A model generated the notes under the pieces. That model had not been told where the DNA came from, searched no databases, and was given only the letters and a program-made list of their open reading frames with translations. From contig MEDY01000138.1 of the NCBI GenBank assembly GCA_001724265.1, positions 1 through 64,000 on the forward strand: a DNA stretch of 64,000 nt, given 5' to 3'. This document shows positions 34,014 through 45,700 of this stretch, piece after piece. Position 1 is the first letter of the stretch. The number at the start of each line of letters is the position of its first letter. The translations under genes were made by a program, and so were the position numbers. Source of the stretch: Rhizaria sp. SCN 62-66 (taxonomy: Eukaryota > Rhizaria, unplaced).

Positions 34014-37000
34014 TTACTCCTTGTCACCGTCGTTGTCATCGTCACCGTCGCCGTTTTCGTCCCCCTCCTTAGGGTCCAGGAGCGCCAGCAGCGACGCCTT
34101 CTCTGCGGCGTCAACCATCAGCCCCACGGACACGTTGGTCCGCCAGGCGGCGCACAGCACGTCACCCGCCGTCACGCCCGCGGGCAGCTGCGCGCGCGGC
34201 AGGCGCAGCACGCACGAGCCCAGGGCCACGCCGCCGCACGCCGCCGAGGCCGCCGCCGCCACGTCCACGGCCGCGGCCGCGCGGGCCGTAGCGGCGGCCG
34301 CGGCGGCCGCGGCGGGCGTGCGCGCGGTGTCGTTGGCCAAGCTCTGCGCAAGCGTGGCCGTGGTGGCGATAACCTCGGCCGCCTTGGCCTCGGCGGCGGC
34401 CGCGGCGGCCGCGGCGGCGGCGGCCGGCAGCGCCTGTCCGGGGGCGATGGCCGGTACAGTGAGCAGCAGCGGCTTAACTTCGGGCGAGAAGTCGACCGTC
34501 TTAAGCCCCTGCGGATCCCGCAGCAGCGCCAGCATGTCGGCCAGAGTGACGTTCACGAGCTGGCGGCGCATCGAGGGCGCCAGGAAGGCCACCGCGTCCT
34601 GGGACAGCCGGTACGCGTGGTTGCTCGCGGCGGTATCCCCGGTACTCGTGGCATTTACAGCCGCGCTCGAGCTCGCGCTGGCGTTGGCGTTCATGCGGTG
34701 CGACGCCGAGGTCGAGGCGCCCTCGAAGACCTTGAGGCCCGAGTGGACAATCTTGAGACGGTAGTTCTCCTTGGTGCGCAGCAGCTCCGCCGAGGCCGGG
34801 GAGACGTAATACACGCGGCGGCCAACGGACTGCGCGGCCTCGGAACGGGAGAAGAGCCGCGACGGGTCGAAGGCAAAAGGGAAGGCGCCCGCGCCGGGGA
34901 TCGAACTCTGCGCCGCGGCGGCCGCGGTCTCGGGCAGCGACGTGGTGCCGGCGGTGGCGAGGCCGAAGTCTGTCGCCAGCTGCTGAGTGAGGCCCTCGTC
35001 GAGCGGCGTGAAGGGGAAGTCGTTCCACAGCTTGTCCAGCGGCTTCTTACTATTGGCGGGGGCGGGGGTGTCGGCCGTGGCCGTGATCGCGGCCAGCTTC
35101 TGCTTGTCGTGGTTGGCGCTGGCGACGGTGTCCGCCCCCGCGGCAGCGGTGGCGAGGGCCTCGATAGACTCGGTGGCCGCGTCAGTGCCGTTGGTCTCGG
35201 CGGAAGCAGCGCTGGCGTCGGTGGACAGGCTGCCGTCCTCAGCGGTGGCGGCGCCGCTCGCGGGGTTGTTGATGTCCCAGTTGGGCAACGGCGCGATCTT
35301 CTCGATCAGGGTGATGAAGAAACCACCGGTGTCCTAAAGCAGGTCAGAGCAAGGAAGGTTGGGAGATTATGGGATATTTCGGGATGGCATGCGTGAGTTG
35401 TGATTGAAAACAAATAAATACAAGTCGCTACTATAAAACACAACAAACATCCCACAGACAAAGTAGTCTCAGTCCAAGAATGTTCTTTGCTAAAGCCTTT
35501 CAGAGACAACGTACCTGGCGGTGGGGCAGAATGCGGACGCAGTGGCGCAGCCCCAGCTGCTCGCCCGTCGGCGCGTCGCTCCCGGCCGCGGGGCCGTGGA
35601 GCATCGTGCTCGGATACTGGCTGAGGTTGCGGCCGAAGGGCGGGAGGCGGGCACTGAGCCCGGCCTCGACCGCGGCGGCGTGGGCCTCGGCCTCCTCCTC
35701 CGTCGCGCCCTCCTTGGCCGCGGGGCGCTTCTTGCCGCCCTTGGGGTTCGCCTTGCCGCCCTTCCCGTTGCCGCTGCCGTTGGCGGCGGCGTAGCCATTA
35801 CTGCTATGGCTGCCCTTGCCCTTGATGCCCTGGTAGGCGTTCGCAGCGGAAGAAGCAGCGGTGGCGTTAGCGTCATTGTGCGTGATGCCGGCGGCGGCCT
35901 CTGCGAGCGCCTCCGCCTTCATCGTCGCGATCGTGGTGGGGCAGCACAGCGACAGACGCAGACGGCGCTTCTGCGCGAACCAGAGCGAGTCGACGACCTT
36001 GAGCGAGTTGACGTCGCACATCGTCACATCCGCCGCCGTGGTCACTACAGAGCCCGGCACAGGGGCGAGCAGACGGGCAGCCTCGGCCGTCGCGGCGGCG
36101 GCGTCGGCGGCGGCCTGGGCCTCGGCCGCGGCGGCCTTGTCGGCGTCGGTGGCACCCTCGGCCGCGGCCTTGGCGGCGGCCTCGGCGGCGGCGGCGGCCA
36201 GCGTTGCGGCCGTAGCGGCGGCGGCTTTGTAGGCGACCTTGCGCGACTGGCGCGTCTCCTGCGTCACGTCGACGTTGCAGGGCCACGACTCCATGCCGGG
36301 CTCGCGGAGCAGGCCGGGCAGCTTGTCGCTGACATCGACGACGCGCAGTGCGCCGCGCGAGTGACGGATCAGCTCGGCGACGACAGCCTCGTTCTCAAAC
36401 GGGTTCAACGAGCACGTCGAGTAGACAAGCCGGCCGCCAACCTTGAGCAGCTGCGCGGCGCGCCACGCGATTGAGAGCTGCAGCGGGTGGAGCCCGATGG
36501 CGCCGCCGAGCGACCAGAGGCGCCAGATATTTGAGTTCTTGCGGATCGTGCCGTCGCCGGAGCAGGGCACGTCGCACAGGATGCGGTCGAACAGCAGCGG
36601 CACGGGGCGCGGGACGCTGGCGGGCGCCGCAGAGTCGGTCATAGCAGTCGCCGTGGCATCCGCGGGCTTGAAGAGGTTGGGGAAGAACTGGCCCTAAACA
36701 CGGGTGGGAATGAAAAACAAGGTATATATGTGAGATAGAGAAATATGAATATAAATTATATATACAATCGTTATTATTAACACATTATAACATAAAACTC
36801 CTAAAAAATAGCAACACCTCACCGAGATATACACTATAACAAAGATCTCATGTCACAGAACTACAACATACTTGGTGCGTGGAGACAAGGAAGGCGGGCG
36901 ACCCGAGGCGCTTGAGCTGGTGCACGAGCATGTACGCGCGCTTGTGGTCCGCGTCGTTGGCGATGACAAGGCCCGACGGCACAATCGCAGGCCCCTCGGC

Positions 37001-37898
37001 GTGCAGCGCCTCAAGCAGCTGCGCCGTCTTGGATCCGGGCGCGGCGCACATGTCGAGCACATAGTGGTGCGGCTTAACTTCGAGCAGCTGCGGAGGGATC
37101 ATGGACACGGCCTCCTGGCGTGTGATGTTGCCCTGGCGGTCTTCGCGCATAAGGAACTCGCGGAACTTGCGCACTGCAGGCACGCGCCGCATTGTGCGCT
37201 TGCCCATCTCGAGCTGCCACGCGTAGTTGGCCTGCGAAACAGTAAAATGCAATATTTATCACACAAACAAAAGAATACAATAAAAATAGTTAGAATATAG
37301 TTAGAACGCAACATTTTAATATGATTGTAACAATTAGAACTTGGCAGAAGTTAGTTTGAGTAAAATATATCCTGTTAAAGTTCAAGACACGTACAGGCGT
37401 GTACCAAGGCATGGGTGTGGGGGCCTGGATGGTGACCGCGAACGCTGGGTCGCGGTCAGTGGCCGGCAGATGAAACACCGTGGGCTCGCGGGGCAGCCCA
37501 AAGCAGTCACCCTTGAGGCGCTCGAGGAGTTGCTCGTCGAGCCCGTTAATCGCGGAGAGCCGGAACGAGACTGGGAGAATGCGCCGCATGGCGTCGATGA
37601 AGGCGTCCCACTGGTCGTCGGGCACGATGTGTCCGCGGTAGTAGGCCTCGAGACGCGGGTTGTACATGCCGTCCTTGGTCACGCGCGAAACAAACCAGCC
37701 GCGCGCCTTGTCGTCCGCGCTCATCTCGCCAGTCGCGACACCGCGACTCGCAGTCGCAGTGGCAGGTGCAGTCTCGGTAGTCTCAGCCGCAGTTGCAGTA
37801 GACTCGGTGGCGGAGGCCACGGCTGCGGTGGAGGCGTCGGCAGCGCGGGAGCGCTTGGGGTCGACGGGCTCGGCGTCGGCGGGAGCGTTGCGCTTCAT
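34014..37898 (-). CDS. NSUN2: NSUN2/Trm4-like RNA cytosine-C5 methyltransferase
   Basis: Four exons, 37898-37395, 37231-36872, 36693-35515 and 35333-34014, all phase 0, give about 1,120 residues ending in TAA. It should place m5C on tRNA (and possibly other RNA) using SAM. Seen are FRLSAINGL in the N-terminal region, PWYTP then ANYAWQLEMGKRTMRR, the SAM motif VLDMCAAPGSKTAQLLEAL (about 226), DRILCDVPCSGDGTIRKN (about 330) and STCSLNPFENEAVVAELIR (about 380). The last two hold the two conserved cysteines of the NSUN family. DTGGFFITLIEKIAPLP opens the last exon. WPCNVDVTQETRQSRK is typical of NSUN2/Trm4. Ala-rich, Gly-rich and Lys-rich inserts account for the excess over about 700-770 residues. 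Its start is divergent from the ATP synthase epsilon gene. Confidence 0.88.
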
Positions 37899-38477
37899 GC
37901 TGTTCAGGCGGAAAGCAACGTCTATGGAAAGGTGCGAGGAGAGGGTGATAAGAGGCGCGGGGCAAGGCAGCGGACGGCGATCGGGTTGTGTGAGGCAGGA
38001 ACGGCAACGCGTGAGAAAAAGAAAAATATTCGCTAAACAAAACCGCATGTTGCCACGTGTAAGGGCAATAACAAAAACAATGACGATCCACTACGAGAGA
38101 GATTCACCTGTAAATTGACGCCATTTTTCTTGTGGTCGACAGTCGCTTTTGCCGAGCCGATCTATGCGAATACTAAAAGGATTACTTCCTCAGAGTCTCG
38201 TTCGTGGTTGACGAGCCCGGCGGCTTGACTTGGCTCAGTCAGCCAGCGACCGAGCGACCGACCGACTGACCGACCGAGTGGGGGTGATTGACAGAGGGCT
38301 TGGAAGGTTTTGTTGCGGGCTTTGAAAGGGATATTCGCGTCACCGTTTTGCGCTGTAGTTGATGAGATTAAATTGCATGTGGGGTTTTCTAGTTTGTGTC
38401 CTTATTACTTATCCGCTCACTTTCGTCTGTGCCTTGTTTTACCCGCTCTGATTCCACCGCCCTTACAGTTAGCAGAG
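37899..38477. promoter_or_regulatory. shared divergent upstream region of the NSUN2-like and ATP5F1E genes
   Basis: About 580 bp between two divergent starts. A short degenerate GACC tandem array lies at 38246-38279, and a near-copy of the second dispersed motif (CGGCTTGACTT) sits at about 38221. The array is close to the midpoint. A bidirectional promoter is inferred from position. Confidence 0.45.
38246..38279. repeat. degenerate GACC/GACT tandem repeat
   Basis: Several imperfect tetramers of the form GACC, GAGC and GACT follow each other in the divergent intergenic region. Short direct repeats like this may be promoter elements or simple slippage. Confidence 0.7.
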
Positions 38478-38846
38478 ATGTCTTTCTTCCGTGCCATCAA
38501 CATGACCTACCTCCAGTTCGTCAACCGGTACGTCCCCTTTGTCTTTACCTTCACACTTACCACACCTTCTTCTACCTACTGCTATCCTCCGCACTGTATT
38601 TGCCCTCGTGTGTCCACTCTGTGAATCCTCTTTCTGATCCATCTTCGCTCACTCTTCCTCTCGCTTCTTGCTTCGTTTGCATTCACGCCTCGCGCTCACA
38701 GCTCCACCACTGCGGCTCGCTCCGTTGTTAAGGACGCCGTCAAGTCCAAGTACGACGCTAAGGAGCAGTTCCACTTCATCCGCCAGAAGTGGAATGCCGG
38801 CAAGTTCGAGCCCAAGACCACCAACTCCAACATCGTCACCCACTAA
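38478..38846 (+). CDS. ATP5F1E: mitochondrial F1Fo ATP synthase epsilon subunit
   Basis: Two exons, 38478-38527 and 38702-38846, joined inside an Arg codon at a GTACGT donor and CACAG acceptor, give 64 residues ending in TAA. The protein opens MSFFRAINMTYLQFVNRS and continues TTAARSVVKDAVKSKYDA. This matches the eukaryotic epsilon pattern (W/F-R-x-A-G/N-x-x-Y-x-x-Y/F, then A-x-x-VR-x-ALK), where a short helix sits in the F1 central stalk beside gamma and delta. The length fits the family, about 50-70 residues. It has no cleavable presequence, as is usual for this subunit. It is the smallest recognised gene here and has no repeats. The match rests on a short sequence, but several family positions agree. 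Confidence 0.78.
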
Positions 38847-39987
38847 ATGCCCCATCCGCGCTAACAAGTCACTCGTACAAGCGTCAATGACAGCGTGCAT
38901 GCGTGACATATATCACGCGACGAGGCTGGTTATGAGTCTAGCGAGTGGACAGAACAACGCGCTGTCGCAGTAGCGAGCTTGCTTGCATCTAGCTTCAGTG
39001 CTTCGCCTTGTTCGTTCGCTTGCTGCCGATGCCGTGTGAAGACAGATTCGAGATAACCACAGGACTTGGCCGTTTGCCTACCCTGTCTACTCTCTATTTC
39101 TGTTGCAACTCACACGCATATGCGCATCATCTTTTACTCTCTCGTGTGCTGCCAACTCACAACGCGACACACTCTGGAGCACTCTGTTGGTTTCATCCCG
39201 TCTCAGGCGTCTCGTCTCGCTGGCTCTCCCGCCACAGACAAGGCGCCACAGCGACTCGAACTGACTAAAGGACTTTTACTCGCTCGCGCGTCTACTATCT
39301 AAATCAGTTTTCTTTTTCTCACCTTTTTGGGGCGACAACGGAGCGCGTTGCCGTCTTGCGATGCTCCTTGGTTCTCTTGTAGCCCAGGGCAAAGCGGACA
39401 GATATGCGTGCACCACTTCCCAAATACACTAAAACAGTACATCTCAATGAATTTTGCCTTAGATTCACTAAATCGGACTTTTTGTACATCATGTCACAAC
39501 AATCAGGGCGATTCGTGCGTGGACTCGCGTGAAGACATGCATTGTCAGTAAGATGATTCTAATGTTGTTGACGTTTTATTGTTGTTAGGAGAAGATATGA
39601 AAACTATAAAGGGTATAAAACGTTCATATAAAGGCATACTTTGACGTATTTGATCAAACAAACACAATTCACACGCAATATGCTCTTTTGATGAACGCGA
39701 TTCAAAATCGGGAACAAAACATGAACGCATGTGTCGCGAATATGCGATTAAACATCGCGACATTTCACAGAGACATTACTATCTACACACACATATCTAA
39801 GCTACTCAAAGTCAGAAGCTGCGGCCCTGAGATGATTTGACTATCTAACATTCATGGAGCAAAAGGCTCATCGTAACAAACGCGTATACGCATGATACAA
39901 CCTCCAAGCCTGGCTTCACGTATTTATCCCGCCCGAGCGACACAGACCAGGAACGTCCGCGGTTTGACTTAAGCGCTGGGCTCAAGC
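38847..39987. other. convergent intergenic region between ATP5F1E and NIPA genes
   Basis: About 1.1 kb containing the 3' ends of a plus-strand and a minus-strand gene. Small open frames exist on both strands, but none shows family features or the codon pattern of neighbouring genes. I see no RNA gene or repeat that I can support. Confidence 0.4.
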
Positions 39988-40642
39988 TCAATCGTCGCTG
40001 GACTCGAAGTCGGCGTTGGCGAGGCTGCGACCCACAAACACCGCCGGGCCCTGGCCGTTGCCGCCGCCGCTGTACGCGCCGTAGCCGCCGTCCCCGGCCC
40101 CCGCGCCGCCGCCGCCGATGCCGACGCCAACGATACCGTCGTCGCTGCTGGAGTCGTCGTCGCCGTGGCCCAACCCCGCGCCGGCGTGCGCGTGTGCGTT
40201 CGGGACCCCGTGGCCGCGGCCGTGGCTGTGCGCAGAGCCAGCGACGACGACGGACGAAACCCAGCCGTAGCCGTGCGCGCCGCCGAGCCGCGCGCGCCGG
40301 TCTGCCGTGGCTTGGGCTTCCTCCAGAGTCTGGTCCTTGCCGTCCAAGCACGAGCGCTCGAACTTCTGCGCCTGCGCCTGCACGCCCGTCTTGGCGCCAC
40401 CAGAGCTGCCGCTGCTGCTGTTGTTGTTGCGGTGGCTGCCGAGGAGCTCGGTCTCGGTCTCATCGAGGCCGCTGGGGGAGAGGAAACGAGGTTTGGCAAA
40501 AACAGGAAAATGTAAATGAGGTTAATGATCGACAATATAGCTTCAACAAACGGATATCTATCAATGAAGTAGTGGAATGTGTTGTGATCCAAAGATATTG
40601 CAGTCTGGTGATAAATAAGGCCTCCATCGTAGCGTCTAGGTG

Positions 40643-40677
<35 letters not shown>

Positions 40678-42000
40678 AATTGATTTGATTGTGCGCCTGT
40701 TTTGCTTCGCTTGGCGACATACCTGAGGTCGCTGTTGTTGTTGTAGCCGGCGGGGCGCGGGAGCGGCACCGAGGAGGCGGACCCGCCGTGGCCGTGCGCG
40801 CTGGCATTGCTGCGGCCGTGGGTCATGGTGCGGATCGTGGGGCGGTACACGCGTCGCCCGTGGGACAGAAGGATTACTCCCGTGACGGTGATGGTGACGC
40901 CCAGGAAGAAGAGGCACAGCTGAGGGATGTCCATCGTGGCGTACTCGCGGTAGAAAATCATGCCAGAAGTCACCGACAAAACGACCCAGAACGCCTGAGA
41001 TATTAGATAGATGTGACAAAACAACGGGAGGAAGTAGAAATGTTAGTGATAAGATAAAACGAGAGATATGAAGCATAAGATGCAAACACAAGTTATTGAA
41101 AATAAGATATCAGAGAAAATCAGTAGTAAGAAACAATGGACTCGATCACTATTACTTAGATTGCATATATGAAGGGCTAGAACGGACCTGGAAGACGGGG
41201 ACCTCGAAGGACGCGTCGAAGCGCAGGAGGCCGTCGTTGAGCCACTTGATTTGCAGCACGATACACGCAATCAGGGCCAAGATAATGAGGTAAGACTGCC
41301 AGCGGACCCAGAAGCGCGACTTAGGCGAGTGCACGGCGTCGACGATCATCTCGACGAGGCACTTTGCGAAGAGCACGGACTGCGCGCCGATGGTACCGGA
41401 GAGGGCGGGGTAGGCGAGGCGGTGCCAGGACTCCTTGCCGGGCGTGTAGCGAACGGGGTCGTTCTCGATCTTCTCGAAGTGGAGGATGGCAATAAAGACG
41501 ACGATCATGAACGCAATGACGGCGGCGGCGTAGACGAGGAACGCGGTGCGGTAGAAGGACGCGAAGAGCTGGTCCAGCTCGTGGACGCCGTTGTCGTGCG
41601 ACGCGAAGGCGACGGCGACGATGCAGCCAGAGACGATGGTGAGCGTGGCAATGATGTCGCGCATGGTGACGACCTCCTTGAGGATAATTGGCGACAGGAT
41701 GATGTTCGAGACGAGCGTCAGCGAGCCCAGCGGCGCGACGAGCGACTGTGGGGCGAAAGTCAGCGCGGCGAAGTCGGCGATGGCGCCGAAGACGATGAGC
41801 AACAGGCCCAGCCACCAGAGGGCGAACTTGTGGTAGCCCTCGCGCACGTTCGAGGCCTTGGACTGGTTGCGGAGGTGGAGCAGCTTCTGGAGGTTGAGGC
41901 CCAGGTTGGAGATGAAGCAGGACAGAGTGGCGAGGATGACTCCGAGGAACCAGAGGGAGCTCAGCGCGTCGCGCGAGTCCGCGCCCATGGTCATCGGCAT
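39988..42000 (-). CDS. NIPA: NIPA-type magnesium transporter
   Basis: Three exons, 42000-41188, 40994-40723 and 40471-39988, give about 522 residues ending in TGA. Hydrophobic segments are spread over residues 15-350, about nine in number, as in NIPA proteins of the drug/metabolite transporter superfamily. Family text includes LGLNLQKLLHLRN near the start, FALWWLGLLLIVFGAIADF, TFAPQSLVAPLGSLTLVSN, LKEVVTMRDIIATLTIVSG, GTIGAQSVLFAKCLVEM and, after intron 1, REYATMDIPQLCLFFLGV. The likely role is Mg2+ uptake at the plasma or an endomembrane. The tail from about residue 390 is hydrophilic and Gly/His/Asp-rich. Intron 1 has the only GTCCGT donor seen. The gene shares a divergent upstream region with the PPR gene. 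Confidence 0.88.
40644..40686. repeat. TGAT tetranucleotide microsatellite in an intron
   Basis: About ten tandem GATT units (read on the plus strand) lie inside the second intron of the NIPA gene (40722-40472), with one TTAATT interruption near the end. It is a simple repeat in non-coding sequence, unlike the triplet repeats found in exons. Confidence 0.95.
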
Positions 42001-42729
42001 CGCGCGCGAATGCACTGAATCCGCAATGTAAAGATAGACACAAGCACGAAATTCCGTATTGTTGAGTTTTGAAGCGAAATGGCAAAGTGAGAGAGTGTGA
42101 CAGTGAAAGGAAACGGAGGCGGGTGGTTGAGAGCGAGAGGAGGCAAGAGGACGAAAACGGGACGAGATACAACGCAGGTTCAACTGCAGAAGCAAAAGCA
42201 CTAATAAAGCCACCACGTAAAATGCGTATCAAATAAGCCAGCACGCGTGCCAAACCGCTATTAAACTCGATATACTCCTGCTTTCGAGATGGCCAACAAG
42301 GAGGCTGTTCGACTCTATCTCAACCCTAGCCAAACGCCACAAATCTCGAGCAAGCTGCTCGACTGGCAGCCGTCACTTTTTGACCGTGGGTGGACTGAGC
42401 TGACGAGAGCAAGCACACACAGTCTCAAAATGCGACTCCAGGCATAGGCGTGCTGCGGCGTCGCTGTCCATACAGTGCGCATATGACTCACTTCTAGATA
42501 TTCATGTTTAGTTTCATTAACGATTTTTGAAATTATATTCCTCACATCGACTCCTATCCCTCCCGCCGCCCCCTGTTGCGCAGCCCCTCGCCGCCCGTTC
42601 GGCTCTCTTCTCGCGCTCTCCTCTCCGCGCCGCCCCGGCTCCTCCCCGTTCCTGCATCTTGCCAGGACACCTTCCTATCCTTTAACCCTAGCTTTAACGC
42701 CTTGTCCGTGCGCGCCGTGCCGTTTGCGC
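42001..42729. promoter_or_regulatory. shared divergent upstream region of the NIPA and PPR genes
   Basis: About 730 bp between two divergent starts. The PPR side is pyrimidine-rich (CCCTCCCGCC-like sequence at 42550-42660). No third gene is supported. Promoter function is inferred from the gene arrangement. Confidence 0.4.
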
Positions 42730-45700
42730 ATGTCTCTCGCGTCGCACCGCTCTCTCGCGGGCGCAATGCTCCGCACGAGCACCGCCGCCGCCACCGCCGC
42801 CGCCACCGCTGCTGCTATGGCAGGTGCAGCAACGGCCGTGAGCGCCAACACCTTGACAGCTACTGCGGTTAGCGGCAACGCCATCGTTTTCGGTCCGCTC
42901 CGCTCGCTCTCTTCCCAGTCCAAGCCTTCCGCTAACAACGCCAGCGGCAGCACCCATGATGCCGCCGCCGCCGCCGCGAGCGCGAGTGCTAACGCCGGCA
43001 CCGCCAAGAAGACTCGCTTTCGCTTTCCCTCGAAGACGGCGGACCCGGTGTTCGGCGTGTTCGAGAAGCCCGCACACGTGCCGCTGCCGCCCACCGCTGC
43101 CGAGACCGAGGCCAAGGCCGCCGCGCGCGCCGCCGCGCTCGACACGAGGCCGCGCATCTCGCCCTTCTCGGCGTCGCTGCTCGCGTTGGCGACGGAGGAC
43201 CCGCTGTTGGGATTGGCCGGCACTGCGGGCGAGGCCACCGCCAACAACAACAACAACAATAACAGCAGCGCACGCTTTGTCAGTGTGCCCGCTTCTTCTG
43301 CTTCCGCTTCTACAGCAAGCGCGAGTGCGAGTGGTAGTTTGACTAAGGAGCAGCGGCAGGCCGAGCTGGAGGCCATGCAGATCGCGCCGGACTGGGACGT
43401 TCCCGACAACGTCAACGCCAGCGCGACTCCTTCCACCACGAGCCTCGCCAGTCAGACTACTAACTCCGCTGCCACTGCGACTGCGGGTGGCCAGAAGGAC
43501 ACCTTGCTGGGCGCATACAAGCCCAACGGCGACGTTGCCGCGACCGCGACTGCCGCCGCTGCCGCGCTGCCGTACATCGCGAACCTGCCCGCGGACGTCG
43601 CGGCGCTGCGGGCGCGGGCCGCGCGCGGCGAGCTGCTGAGCCGCGCAGAGGTGACGCGCCTCAGCCCCTTCGTGCCCGGTATGTTGGACCTTGAATAGAC
43701 GCGACGTACCAGTTTTCAGGAATAATAATGCGATTTTAGAGCAATATCTATGGTTTCCTCACGTTTCTCTCACTTTTTCAACTTCTCTGACCTTTATCTA
43801 CCTACTGTATTCCCACCTCCGTTGTTATTCTCTTGATGTTTAACTCTCGCGCACACTCACTCCCGCAGGCTCCGAGGTGCCGCTGCCGCGCGAGCTGCTC
43901 GAGGGCGAGGGCGCGCTGGCCCACCTCTCGCGCGAGGACATCGCCGCCGCCGAGGCCGCCGCCAAGGACGTGGCCAAGATGGCCTTCTTCGAGGTGCACG
44001 CCCGTCAACCTTTCGACACGGTCAGCAAGGTCGTTAAGGCGCGACAGGTACGTCGTCTTTAGCTTTATACATTGCGCCAAATCAGGGCACACAACTTTAA
44101 GACAATTATTACGTTAGAGGTCACATTTAACGCTCTTCTCTCGCTTTCAACTCACCATCAATCCCTCCTTTAATATTTGTTGCTTTCTTTCTACTGCTTC
44201 TGCCTGACCGCTTGCGCTTATTCAGGAGGACCTGCCGCTGGACAAAGAGGCCTTTTTCCGCGCCCTCGGCATGGCGGGACGCCCCACAGCCAAGGGCTAC
44301 CACCGTTACCTCCGCCTGCAGGCTGCCCACGGCTCCCCCGGGCGCGCGCTCGAGGCGCTCAACGATATGAAGCGCAACGTACGTCGGGACTCAACACGAG
44401 ATATCTCGGCGACCTAAAATATTATTCAAGCGAGATTCGATATTCCGATGTGTTTTGTCATAGTTTAACAGCATGTATTGTTGTTGTTTTTTCTCAGACC
44501 TCACATATACCCCCCATTCCCGCGTTTTATACAAGCACAGGGCATGACGCTGACGCTGCACACCTACACCGACGCCATCGCGGCGTGCGCGCGCCCGCTG
44601 GCGGGTCCCGAGGAGGAGGCCGAGGTGCTGCAGCACATGCGGCTGAACCCACCCAACGTCGCCGCCGCCGTGCGGTACCCGCCCCCGCCCGTCGAGTCGG
44701 CGCGCTTCGCGTCCCTGGCGCCGCTGCCGCCCTCGCCGACGCAGCCCCCGCGCGGCGCGCCCGCGGGTGCCACAGTCGCGAGTACCGCCCCCACGGGTAC
44801 CGGCGCCATGAGTACCACGGGTAGTCTGGCCGTCGCTGTTGCGAGTGCCGGCGCCGAGGCGGTGCTGCCGTTGCTCTCAGTGGCTCCGCAGTTCGCGTCG
44901 TACGGAACTCCTGGGACCCGCGGCGCGTACGCCCCCGCCGTGGAGCTGGCCTTCTACCTCTTCGAGGAGGCGCGGTCCGCTGGTCTGGCGCCGGACCGCG
45001 TGGCGTACACGGCGCTGATGGGGGCGTGCGGCGCGCACAGGCAGGTGGAGCGCGCGCTGAGCGTGTTTGAGCTGTTCCGGCAGCACGGCGCCAGCGGCGT
45101 GCTCGTGCCCAACAACCCCGCGTCCAAGCAGCAGCAGCAACAGCAGCTGCAACAGCAACAGCAGGAGAGCCAGAACCAGGATGCGAGCTCTCACGTCGCA
45201 ACTACCGCCGCGAACGCATGCGCAAGTGTCTCCTCCGAGATCACTGCCACCAACGACGTGCACAGTGCGAGCGTGATCGGCATCGCGGACCGCAGCGCGG
45301 CGCATTCGGCCACGTCGGTGCTGACACACGGTGTGGACCGCGGGTACCAGCCCAACGCGCGCACTGTTGCCCTGAGCGAGGCCGCGGCGGGGGACCGAGT
45401 GCGCGGAATGGAGGTGGACCGCATCGTGGTGATGAAGCTCATGCAGAGCTGTTGGAAGGCCCACCAGTACGAGCTGGCAGAGGACCTCATGCACGACATG
45501 TGGATGGAGGAGGGCGTGCAGCCGGACGCGCCCATGTACAACCTCATGATCCGCATCGCCGCCGAGACAGCGCAGGTACGTCATACTTTTACGACAAAAC
45601 AAAAGCAAAACAAACGCAATATGATATCGACCGTCTTTATAGTTCACTTTCGTTGAGCACTAAGATCGTCATTAAACATTTCAAACTTAAAAGAATTCAT

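Noticed and set aside
34014-36642. NSUN2 exons 3 and 4 as separate genes
   Set aside because: Exon 3 continues in phase 0 across a GTACGT donor and TTTAG acceptor into DTGGFF, the expected next segment of NSUN2/Trm4 proteins.
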